From an uncultured Muribaculaceae bacterium (lineage in GTDB: Bacteria; Bacteroidota; Bacteroidia; Bacteroidales; Muribaculaceae), in assembly GCA_910579845.1 (NCBI GenBank), contig CAJTWL010000008.1, positions 1 through 64,000 of the forward strand: a DNA stretch of 64,000 nt, written 5' to 3'. Shown one piece after another: positions 8,204 to 14,971 of the stretch. The notes under the pieces were generated by a model. That model saw only the letters and a list, made by a program, of their open reading frames with translations, was not told where the DNA came from and searched no databases. The stretch's first letter is position 1. Every line of letters starts with the position of its first letter. A program made the translations under genes and the position numbers.

Positions 8204-8234
8204 TAAAGTTAATCATTAAAGTTGATGTGCGAAA
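8204..8234 (-). promoter_or_regulatory. Repeated phage promoter, copy 1
   Basis: On the minus strand TTTC (8231-8234) is followed by a 19-bp spacer and TAACTTTA (8204-8211). The flanking AGTTATGGC just upstream and about 80 bp of further upstream sequence are shared with the copy at 32564. It drives the 8165-to-6168 operon. Confidence 0.75.
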
Positions 8235-8315
8235 GCCATAACTCATTTATTTTCAGTACATTACGCAATTATTTTTTCATCAAATGCAAGTTTAACTTTT
8301 GATAACAGATACGAA

Positions 8316-8341
8316 AGAAGGCACCCCGGAGGATGCCTTCT
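8316..8341 (-). terminator. Hairpin terminator after the exonuclease operon
   Basis: AGAAGGCA and TGCCTTCT form an 8-bp stem with a 10-nt loop just after the stop at 8360. On the minus strand it is followed by TTCGTAT, a weak U tract. It separates the upstream operon from the one started by promoter copy 1. Confidence 0.6.
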
Positions 8342-8359
8342 ATGTCGTTGGGATGATGC

Positions 8360-8962
8360 TCACTTGGAGTAGGACTTCATGATCGTGCGCTTTTGACCGG
8401 GTTTCAGATGGTACCACCATCGGGTAACATCAATATCCTTTGCTTTGCGGGCAATCATAATCTTGCCCCGCCCTCTATGGAGGAACCACTTGTCGCAGAC
8501 ACCATCTACCAGTTTGCGGTAGGTCTCCCGATTCTTGAATGAGTCAACATCTTTGAGTGCGGCGACAATATCATCCACTGCCGGAACCTTAATCCAGGGA
8601 AATTCCTGATACACCGGGGCAACTGTGGGAATACTGTCGCCGAGGTCTATGAGGATGGGGAGCGTGTCGGTGCCGAGGTCGCCTATGACGACGTAGTGCT
8701 TGAACATAAGCTCTATGCAGTAAATGGGGATTCGGCGCGGGTCTATGTCGGCGTGGAGCATGGTAGTGAACAACTCATTGTCTTCGGTTTCAAGTTCATA
8801 GAGTCCGGTCATCGGAATCTTCTTGAAATCGTCGCTCTTGGTTACGGCCTGCGCTGCGAGCATCGGGGAGGTCGGACCTTTGATTGTAACCTCTGCGGTC
8901 TTCTCATCGACCGCGAGGGTGTGAATTTGTACGAACTTAATGGCGGTATCAGTATTTGGCAC
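8360..8962 (-). CDS. Hypothetical phage protein (GTG start)
   Basis: The 200-residue product uses a GTG at 8960-8962, overlapping the end of the exonuclease gene by 14 nt; no nearby ATG exists. Recognisable stretches are KGPTSPMLAAQAVTKSDDFK (28-47), ELETEDNELFTTMLHADIDP and a basic C-terminus with HLKPGQKRTIMKS. It is neither membrane nor secreted. I do not recognise the family. Overlap with the exonuclease suggests translational coupling and a related job in DNA metabolism. Confidence 0.6.
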   Translation of the reverse strand: MPNTDTAIKFVQIHTLAVDEKTAEVTIKGPTSPMLAAQAVTKSDDFKKIPMTGLYELETEDNELFTTMLHADIDPRRIPIYCIELMFKHYVVIGDLGTDTLPILIDLGDSIPTVAPVYQEFPWIKVPAVDDIVAALKDVDSFKNRETYRKLVDGVCDKWFLHRGRGKIMIARKAKDIDVTRWWYHLKPGQKRTIMKSYSK

Positions 8963-9518
8963 AGACTATATCGTAGATTGCCTTGCAGATGTCGATGTCA
9001 TAGAGGGCATCGTGGAGCTTGTCATCTTCGACAGTGATGCCGAGGGTCTTGGCTACGGTGCCTTGCTTGAAGTTGACCATCTGACTGCGACGGTCGGCGA
9101 GGTATGGGGTTGCCATTACCATAACGTCGATGCTGTTCGCCCAGAACCATGAGCCGAAATACTTATCCCCGTTGTGCCCGAACCAGGCGCGGAGGAACTG
9201 ATTGTCGAAGGACGCATTGTTGTAGCCTACGAGGAAGAACTTGTCGTAGCGGTCATAGCGGTCAACATACTTTGACAGCATATTGATGAACTGGTCGTAC
9301 ACCTGACGCATTGGAGGGTACGCAATGATTTGCTCCTGTGTTACTCCGGCAACGTCGAGGGCGCCCTGCTCAATGACGGCTCCGGGATGAGGCTGGACGC
9401 GGAGGTCAAATTTCTCCTTCACTTCGCCGTTGATTACGATACTGCCGGACAACTGATGGATGCCGTGCTTGTCGGCTTGCGTGCCAGTGGTCTCCAAGTC
9501 GAAAAATAGTAGCTTCAT
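8949..9518 (-). CDS. DEDDh 3'-5' exonuclease (DnaQ-like)
   Basis: The 189-residue protein is a single exonuclease domain. Exo I is FDLETTG with D7 and E9; Exo II is YNNASFDNQFL with D105; Exo III is HDALYD with H169 and D174. These are the five expected catalytic positions of the DEDDh class, which removes nucleotides from 3' ends using two metal ions. Related proteins act as proofreading subunits or as RNase T-like enzymes. Its position next to ParB-like and clamp-like genes points to phage DNA replication. It appears complete. Confidence 0.85.
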   Translation of the reverse strand: MKLLFFDLETTGTQADKHGIHQLSGSIVINGEVKEKFDLRVQPHPGAVIEQGALDVAGVTQEQIIAYPPMRQVYDQFINMLSKYVDRYDRYDKFFLVGYNNASFDNQFLRAWFGHNGDKYFGSWFWANSIDVMVMATPYLADRRSQMVNFKQGTVAKTLGITVEDDKLHDALYDIDICKAIYDIVCAKY

Positions 9519-9602
9519 AAGGTTTTCTTATTTAACGTTATTTGTGGAATGATGTGGAGCTGTCAGCCATAGACAAATGTCCGGGCTGACAACTCCGATT
9601 GG

Positions 9603-11429
9603 TTACGCTTCTTTCTGTTCCGATTGTTCAGTCTCGCCGCCATTACCCTCTGTGGCTTCATTAGAGGCTTCCTGCGGCTCGTTCTTTGTGTTGGATGAGG
9701 ATTCGTCCGCCGGAACCTCTGCCGTGTCCTCTGCGGGCATTTCTGTGGCTTCCTCGGCGGCTTGGGATTTGGACTGCGCTTCTTTGAGAGCGGCTTCCAG
9801 TTCCGAGATGGTCTTCTCGTAGGTCTCGCACTTCTTCTCATACTCTGCGGCGAGGTCCTTGTCAATGACGGCAACATCTTCGGCATAGGTATGATTCATT
9901 GTGATGTCGAGCAGATTGGCGAACCCCTGAGAGTAACATACCTTCTTGTCGGAAAGCATCGTGCGGATGAACTCACGCATGATTACAGCCTTGTTGGTGC
10001 TGACCTTCTCGAAGGACTGGCTCATATCTTTGGATGATTCAAGGTCGAGACCGATGTTCTTGCGGAAGGTGGCGGGCAGACTGCTTGCAAGCAGGGCGAG
10101 GAACACATTCTCCTCAACCTCATCTACTGCGCCGGGCTTCTCTGAGAATGATGTGGAACCTTCAAAGAAGGCACGCTGACGTTCTACGCGGTCTTCCTGC
10201 TTCTTTTCTTCTACGGTGCGGAGCTGTGTGCGGATTTCAGTCAGTCGGTTAGCCTGTGCCTCCTGAACACGGTCTGCGTCGCCGTTCTCATCTGTCTTGA
10301 CATTGTAGAGATACTTGACTTCTCCACTGAGGTTCCCGTGAAAGGACACCTCAAAGACTTCGACAATCATGCCAGCGTTGAGGTTGTCATCGAATACACC
10401 CCTGACTCTTTCGTAGGACTGGTAACGGATGTTGTACTTTTCTTCATCGGAGAAGTTCTCCCTGACAGGCGGCTCCGGCACTACGAGGTATTCACGGCTT
10501 CCGAGCGGCTGGGGATACAGCAACATTGCGTTGGCGGCAGAGATGATGGTGGCGTTGTCTTCCTTGCTCCCGGCATAGACTAACGGCAGACCAGATTCTT
10601 TTGCCTTACGCAGAACTGCCTCCTGATTTTTGAGCCGATACAGCTCGATATTCATACACCGGGGATTGTCGGTCTCCTTGAAACGTGTCGGGAATGTGGC
10701 GGTGCAGAACTTACATCCCTTGCAGGACTGACACCCTGTCTTCTCCTTGCAGGTGGAGTAGGTCTCATCGTCGGGGTCGAAGTGTGCAGAGGACAGCAGA
10801 CCCATGACGCTTTCATCTATCCATGCTTTCAGCGTCTCAATCTTCGGTGTCTTGCTCTCCCAGCGTTCCATCTGCGAGGACTGAAAGCGAAGTTCCAGTA
10901 ACATCTTCTGCTGATCCTTGCGGAGATTGCTGATTACTTGGAGATGCACGAGGTTCAATACTCCTTCTCTGAGGAAGGCGACGAACTCCGGGATGATGTT
11001 GTTCAACTGAATACGGTTGACAACGAAACTCTGGCTCTTGCCGAGCATCTTCGCTATCTCCTTGACCGAAACGGCTCCCTTGTTGTAGAGATACTTCAAC
11101 GCCTGTGCTTCTTCCATCGGGTCGATGTCCTTGCGTTGGAGGTTTTCAATGACCATACAGGCGAATGCCTGCTTGTCATCGAGGTCCTTCACTACGGCTT
11201 GTATGGTTTCCTTGCCGAGCAGGGTAACTGCCCGGAAGCGGCGCTCGCCACATACGATTTCATACTTCTTGCCGTCTTCGCCATTGATTTTGCGGACAGT
11301 TACAGGCTGAATCAGTCCGTTGGCTTCGATACTTTGTGCAAGCTCCTTCAACTCTGTCTCGTCGAATGTCTTGCGTGGATTCAGAGCGCTCGTAGCTATC
11401 TCTGAAAGCTTGATTTCATTTACTTGCAT
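9603..11429 (-). CDS. ParB-like protein with cysteine cluster
   Basis: The 608-residue protein begins with a ParB/Spo0J N-terminal domain: NPRK (17-20), GLIQP (38-42), GERRFRA (61-67) and ENLQR (95-99), the residues that form the CTP pocket in this family. A helix-turn-helix follows (about 121-142, SVKEIAKMLGKSQSFV). A cysteine cluster at C227, C233, C236, C239, C242 and C258 could bind zinc or an iron-sulfur cluster. The rest is helical, and the last 90 residues are an acidic low-complexity tail. ParB proteins usually clamp onto DNA at parS and work with ParA, but no ParA gene is in the window. A role in phage DNA replication, transcription control or maintenance is possible. Confidence 0.8.
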   Translation of the reverse strand: MQVNEIKLSEIATSALNPRKTFDETELKELAQSIEANGLIQPVTVRKINGEDGKKYEIVCGERRFRAVTLLGKETIQAVVKDLDDKQAFACMVIENLQRKDIDPMEEAQALKYLYNKGAVSVKEIAKMLGKSQSFVVNRIQLNNIIPEFVAFLREGVLNLVHLQVISNLRKDQQKMLLELRFQSSQMERWESKTPKIETLKAWIDESVMGLLSSAHFDPDDETYSTCKEKTGCQSCKGCKFCTATFPTRFKETDNPRCMNIELYRLKNQEAVLRKAKESGLPLVYAGSKEDNATIISAANAMLLYPQPLGSREYLVVPEPPVRENFSDEEKYNIRYQSYERVRGVFDDNLNAGMIVEVFEVSFHGNLSGEVKYLYNVKTDENGDADRVQEAQANRLTEIRTQLRTVEEKKQEDRVERQRAFFEGSTSFSEKPGAVDEVEENVFLALLASSLPATFRKNIGLDLESSKDMSQSFEKVSTNKAVIMREFIRTMLSDKKVCYSQGFANLLDITMNHTYAEDVAVIDKDLAAEYEKKCETYEKTISELEAALKEAQSKSQAAEEATEMPAEDTAEVPADESSSNTKNEPQEASNEATEGNGGETEQSEQKEA

Positions 11430-11457
11430 ATTCTTGTTTTAATTTCCAGTCTTGGGA

Positions 11458-12078
11458 TTACAGCCAAGCCATTTCGACTTTGGCTTCTTTGGGCTTTGCA
11501 CTCTCTATTGCGTAGGTGTTAATGAGGTTAGCATAGGAAACTACCACACTTTCGCAGTCCTGTCTTTCGAGGTCAACCATCTCCGGCTCAGACTTACATG
11601 GCATCACAATGGCTGTGAGCTGTTCGGATTCAAGTAGAATCGGACGGGACGGGTCTATCGTCGAGACTTTCATGCAGCCGAGGTCTCCGGCGGCGTTGAA
11701 CACTTCGAGAGCATTGAGCAAGGTTGACATTGCAATGTGACAATCATTGACAACGAGTTTGTCATTGGGATTGTAGCCTTCCTGTTTCTTGAACCACTTG
11801 ATTGCCCGATACACTTGGCTCCAGTTGTAGTTGACTGGCTTACCTGATTTCTTGGGGATTACTCTCTTGAAGGCAGGGTACGTTCCTTTGATGTCCGTGC
11901 CATCTTCGAGCTTAGTGGTGCCGGCGAGTGCCGGGTTAGATGCTTTGTACACAACTAACACATAAGTGTCAGAAGCAACACATACGTCCTCCTCGAAGTG
12001 TACGCCCTGCATCAGTGGACGTATTTTTTCCTTGCTTACAGCATAGGAGAATAATGCTTTTACAATTTTCTTGTTCAT
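11458..12078 (-). CDS. Sliding-clamp-like protein (DNA polymerase III beta-like)
   Basis: The ATG at 12078 gives 206 residues. A longer frame to 12156 would start upstream of the likely transcription start of promoter copy 2. The segment LMQGVHFEEDVCVASDTYVLVVY (about 23-45) resembles the beta-clamp pattern in which a strand pair with D-x-H/Y-x-L lies in the middle of each clamp repeat. AFKRVIPKKSG continues that resemblance. The length is about half of a bacterial clamp, as in phage clamps that form larger rings. The call is tentative and rests on this local similarity and on the neighbouring exonuclease and ParB-like genes. Confidence 0.45.
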   Translation of the reverse strand: MNKKIVKALFSYAVSKEKIRPLMQGVHFEEDVCVASDTYVLVVYKASNPALAGTTKLEDGTDIKGTYPAFKRVIPKKSGKPVNYNWSQVYRAIKWFKKQEGYNPNDKLVVNDCHIAMSTLLNALEVFNAAGDLGCMKVSTIDPSRPILLESEQLTAIVMPCKSEPEMVDLERQDCESVVVSYANLINTYAIESAKPKEAKVEMAWL

Positions 12079-12113
12079 CTTCTTTCTATTTAGGTTTACT
12101 TTATTTGCTAATG

Positions 12114-12144
12114 TAAAGTTAGTCATTATGTTTGAGGTGCGAAA
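12114..12144 (-). promoter_or_regulatory. Repeated phage promoter, copy 2
   Basis: TTTC (12141-12144), a 19-bp spacer and TAACTTTA (12114-12121) on the minus strand. The leader continues with GCAAATAAAGTAAACCTAAA, a box shared with other phage leaders. It drives the clamp-like, ParB-like and exonuclease genes. Confidence 0.75.
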
Positions 12145-12183
12145 ATCAACCGCCAATTATTTTCTCTGCGGTATCGGAAATTT

Positions 12184-12432
12184 TTACAGCACCTCCATTT
12201 CCTCAATGCCGATGGAGTAGCTTTGTCCGTCGTCGTTACACCACTCCTGACTGTGGTCGGTATGAGAGATAAATCCACCGCTTTCGATGTCGAAGTTCTC
12301 CCTTGCTTCGGCTATCTCGCGGGTCATTGCATCGTGAGCTTTTTCAAAGGATGAGTAAACATAATGGGCGTCGGTGGTGCTTTCAGCTGAATACTCAATC
12401 AGCACATACACCAGAAATACTTTCTGCTTCAT
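12184..12432 (-). CDS. Small phage protein, KVFLVY family
   Basis: The 82-residue product starts MKQKVFLVYVLIEYSAEST and then has a Tyr/Ser segment and a helix EKAHDAMTREIAEAREN. The pattern of an N-terminal beta strand, a short variable loop and a helix beginning S..kA is shared with the next gene upstream and loosely with 32361-32522, so these are probably paralogs. The C-terminal half is acidic and ends EEMEVL. The function is unknown. Confidence 0.55.
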   Translation of the reverse strand: MKQKVFLVYVLIEYSAESTTDAHYVYSSFEKAHDAMTREIAEARENFDIESGGFISHTDHSQEWCNDDGQSYSIGIEEMEVL

Positions 12433-12451
12433 ATCTTTGCTTTTAAGGTTA

Positions 12452-12691
12452 TCAATCCAGTTCGTCTAACTCGGTCTCACAGATGAGGTAGTTCTCATCT
12501 CTGCCATAGGTCTGATGTTGTGATTCCAGTTCGTCTTTTGATTCATCATCGAGGGGTTCTTCACCACCTTCTGCGTGTTCGACTGCAAGCTCTATGGCTC
12601 TTTCGACGGTGCTACATACCGAGAGTAACTGGAGAGATGAGGTATTCAACCAAGCATTGCCGGAATACAAGAGGTAAACTTTCTTTTCCAT
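12452..12691 (-). CDS. Small phage protein, KVYLLY family
   Basis: The 79-residue product starts MEKKVYLLYSGNAWLNTSS, followed by a strand and a helix (VERAIELAVEHAEGG) and a strongly acidic end (DDESKDELESQ, ICETELDELD). Its layout matches that of the neighbouring 82-residue protein. The gene begins 3 nt after its upstream neighbour ends. The function is unknown. Confidence 0.55.
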   Translation of the reverse strand: MEKKVYLLYSGNAWLNTSSLQLLSVCSTVERAIELAVEHAEGGEEPLDDESKDELESQHQTYGRDENYLICETELDELD

Positions 12692-12694
12692 GAC

Positions 12695-12922
12695 TTATAC
12701 TGTTTCAGGGATTACATCATTGTGGTAGCCATTCTTCCATTCGGTATAGACCCGATTGCAAACGGCTTCATCACGCTCGAAGGGTCCTACCAGTGTGCCA
12801 ATGCGGTAGAGCTGATTGTCAACTGTGATGTCAACATCATACTCATCGGGACCACAGGGATTGCCAGCGACAAATGTGCAACTGACTTCTGCTTCTTCAA
12901 TCTTGAAAACTTTCTTCTTCAT
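12695..12922 (-). CDS. Small acidic phage protein
   Basis: The 75-residue product starts MKKKVFKIEEAEVSC and contains CGPDEYDVDITVDNQLYRI, a beta-rich acidic core, with an aromatic C-terminus. It is the first gene after promoter copy 3 and has the leader AAAGTCAAAGAAG before its ATG, identical to the leader of the DUF2693-like gene. The function is unknown. Confidence 0.55.
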   Translation of the reverse strand: MKKKVFKIEEAEVSCTFVAGNPCGPDEYDVDITVDNQLYRIGTLVGPFERDEAVCNRVYTEWKNGYHNDVIPETV

Positions 12923-12962
12923 CTTCTTTGACTTTAGAGGTTATTGTTCTATTTTTCTACTG

Positions 12963-12993
12963 TAAAGTTAATCAATAAGTTAGGAATACGAAA
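12963..12993 (-). promoter_or_regulatory. Repeated phage promoter, copy 3
   Basis: TTTC (12990-12993), a 19-bp spacer and TAACTTTA (12963-12970) on the minus strand, with AGTTATGGT directly upstream as in copy 1. It drives the three small acidic genes. Confidence 0.75.
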
Positions 12994-13060
12994 ACCATAA
13001 CTCATTAAAATGCAGAGCTTTTGGGAGAAAGTTTCAAGTTTAACTTTTGTTTACAAACCA

Positions 13061-13915
13061 TCAGAAACAGGCGACCTTCGGCTCATACTTGATGTTTCCG
13101 GCGTTGGCTTTCAACATCTTCTCAAAGACACTGACGACATTGATTCTGTGCTGTGCCGCCCACTGGCTTTTCTTGTCGAGCAGGACGATGTGAGCCTGCG
13201 CATCGGCAAGCAGACCATCGAGGTAGTAGCAGAACTCGTCGTAAGGTATCTCGTTCCTGAAGAACTCCTCCACCGTCATGTGTCCGTCCAGTGGGATGAA
13301 GGGCTTCTGCTGAATGGTCTTCGCCTTTTTGGGCGCCGACTTGGATGATGATGTAGCTTTGCTCCCAGATGCTTTCTTGGCTTTGGAGGATTTCTTTGCT
13401 TTGGATGTGTTACTGCAGCGTTTCTGTTCTTCTGCGGTGGCTTCCCTGACGAACTTCTCGACCAGTGCTTTGGCAAGTGCTTCGTTGGCTTTCGCCTGAT
13501 TCATGTAGGCTTTCCTGACCTCCCAGGATGTTTCCCTGCCTGTGAGATCCAGCTCATGTAGGGCGAGCGACTTTTTGGGGTTTCGGAGGGAGAAGCAGAC
13601 AACAGCCTCTATCCACTGGCGGTAAGCGTTTGCCCGAGTCTTCCGGCTTTCGACGATGATGGTGTGCATCCCGTCTTCGTCAACATAGCAGTTACAGCTC
13701 GTGAACTTGGCTCTGCGGACATTGTATTCTCTGACTTCACAGTTGGCAAGTTCACACTCGTTCTTTGCATCCCGCAGAGCCATACGGAGGGCATTGCAAA
13801 GGTCGGTCATGTTGAACCACAGCCTACCATCGGCTACGATGGCGTGCAGGAAACCGAACTCGGATGAGTAGAACTTCTTCATCCCCGGCTCCTGGATTGC
13901 ATTCGATATATACAT
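13061..13915 (-). CDS. BRO-N domain antirepressor-like protein
   Basis: The ATG at 13915 gives 284 residues; the longer frame to 13975 begins with TTG inside the promoter. The N-terminal 110 residues fit the BRO-N pattern: WFNMTDLCNALRMALRD, then YVDEDGMHTIIVESRKTRANAYRQWIE-like residues around 79-102. The middle is a Lys/Ser-rich linker (about 165-200) and the C-terminus holds TVEEFFRNEIPYDEF and a helical end. BRO-N proteins in phages bind DNA and often act as antirepressors. It has its own copy of the repeated promoter, next to the rightward cassette, so it is probably expressed early. Confidence 0.7.
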   Translation of the reverse strand: MYISNAIQEPGMKKFYSSEFGFLHAIVADGRLWFNMTDLCNALRMALRDAKNECELANCEVREYNVRRAKFTSCNCYVDEDGMHTIIVESRKTRANAYRQWIEAVVCFSLRNPKKSLALHELDLTGRETSWEVRKAYMNQAKANEALAKALVEKFVREATAEEQKRCSNTSKAKKSSKAKKASGSKATSSSKSAPKKAKTIQQKPFIPLDGHMTVEEFFRNEIPYDEFCYYLDGLLADAQAHIVLLDKKSQWAAQHRINVVSVFEKMLKANAGNIKYEPKVACF

Positions 13916-13962
13916 ACCTTCTTGATTTAAGACATTATCAAAGTTTGTGATTTTTGACTCTG

Positions 13963-13993
13963 TAAAGTTAATCAAGAAAAATGATATGCGAAA
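13963..13993 (-). promoter_or_regulatory. Repeated phage promoter, copy 4
   Basis: TTTC (13990-13993), a 19-bp spacer and TAACTTTA (13963-13970) on the minus strand, with AGTTATGAT upstream. It drives the BRO-N gene. The rightward cassette begins about 130 bp to the right, so the two are divergent. Confidence 0.75.
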
Positions 13994-14122
13994 ATCATAA
14001 CTTCTTTATTTTCACTGCGTTAAACTTTATTTTGCAAGAATTTCGCTACATCGGGCGCGAGGCGACTAATCATATACACAATATTTCCCGTGTGAAATCT
14101 CCTTAAATCCGCTATTTTTGAC

Positions 14123-14130
14123 TATCTTTG
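14123..14130 (+). promoter_or_regulatory. -7 element of the rightward cassette
   Basis: The plus strand reads TATCTTTG followed by CAC, a very typical Bacteroidota -7 box. The expected -33 position reads TCCT, not TTTG. A start near 14137 would give a leader of about 250 nt before the first gene. Confidence 0.6.
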
Positions 14131-14141
14131 CACTTGGTTTG

Positions 14142-14340
14142 GCAGCCTTTGACCGCTGCAAGACCGGACATAGAGGAATAACGAAAGCGTTAGCTTGTAT
14201 GCTGAAAGCCTAAAATCGCCAATTTTTAACCTTTCACAGCGCTACAAGGTAATGCCTACGCACACGGCGTGGGCTTACTTGTGCTGTGAAGCGGTGTTTG
14301 GCGATACCGAGGCTTCTACAAGTAGTCCACGCCTTTTGTT
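14142..14340 (+). ncRNA. Structured leader RNA of the rightward cassette
   Basis: Several helices are visible. GCAGC (14142-14146) pairs with GCTGC (14155-14159). TTAGC (14190-14194) can pair with GCTGA (14201-14205). The main element is nested: ATCGCCAA (14215-14222) with TTGGCGAT (14298-14305), TTCACAGC (14233-14240) with GCTGTGAA (14283-14290), CAAG (14245-14248) with CTTG (14278-14281), and GCCTACGC (14254-14261) with GCGTGGGC (14267-14274). A GGC/GCC hairpin followed by TTTT near 14311-14337 could act as an attenuator. The leader stands between promoter and the ATG at 14388. It may be a cis-regulatory RNA or a separate small RNA; I cannot name an RNA family with confidence. Confidence 0.65.
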
Positions 14341-14387
14341 GTCCTTTGTGATGAGAACAAAGATAAACAACAAAACAACTCCTTACA

Positions 14388-14969
14388 ATGAGAAAAGTTA
14401 TTTACTTTTTGGCATTGATGCTTGTGACACTTTCAGCGTCAGCACAGAAAATAGTTGATGACCGGGTAACGGACACCGGGCTACGACTGATTTCCTGTGA
14501 GTCAAAACCATTCCGAAGTATGTCCGATAAGTTGGTCCTTTCACTTGGTCTGTCCGCCTCCGTAAAAGATGGTGCAGTCCAGTATTTCCTTGATGCGACA
14601 CTGGCTTCCAGTGAGCCGATTTCTGCTCCGGCAGGGGCAAGGATGCTTGTCAAGACAACCAGCGGCGACGTGCTGACCTTGACAGAGTATTCAAACAAGA
14701 CACTCTCCGACAACATCGGCGACGTGAAGAATGTCAGCGGCATCATCGTCAAGACTTTCACTATCCATGCCGCCTATGCTCTGACACCTGAACAGATTCA
14801 GCAGCTTCTCTCCGGCATTGCAAAGATTAGGATTGAGCTGAATGGCGACACCAACTATGAGAAGGAATGGAAGAAGGACAAAATCTCCGGATTCCTGACG
14901 AAAGAATACAACATACTAACCGAGGCTGTGCAGACCGACAAGAAGGGCAGCTTCACTGACGACTTCTGA
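14388..14969 (+). CDS. Secreted protein of unknown family, cassette gene 1
   Basis: The 193-residue product begins with a signal peptide, MRKVIYFLALMLVTLSASA, with likely cleavage before QKIVDD. There is no lipobox cysteine, so a periplasmic location is expected. The mature part is beta-rich, with RLISCESKPFRSMSDKLVLS at the start and a charged tail. The family is not recognised. The gene follows a structured leader and ends 2 nt before the DUF262 gene, so the two form an operon. A secreted protein coupled to a cytoplasmic nuclease is odd; it may sense the cell surface or act separately. Confidence 0.7.
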   Translation: MRKVIYFLALMLVTLSASAQKIVDDRVTDTGLRLISCESKPFRSMSDKLVLSLGLSASVKDGAVQYFLDATLASSEPISAPAGARMLVKTTSGDVLTLTEYSNKTLSDNIGDVKNVSGIIVKTFTIHAAYALTPEQIQQLLSGIAKIRIELNGDTNYEKEWKKDKISGFLTKEYNILTEAVQTDKKGSFTDDF

Positions 14970-14971
14970 TT

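Noticed and set aside
10938..11405. Rightward 155-residue frame opposite the ParB-like gene
   Set aside because: It mirrors the conserved ParB domain, which has clear motifs on the minus strand.
12079..12156. Longer start for the clamp-like protein
   Set aside because: It would begin inside the promoter, before the likely transcription start.
14195..14458. 87-residue rightward frame across the cassette leader
   Set aside because: It starts with TTG, lies in the paired leader RNA and runs out of frame into the secreted protein gene.
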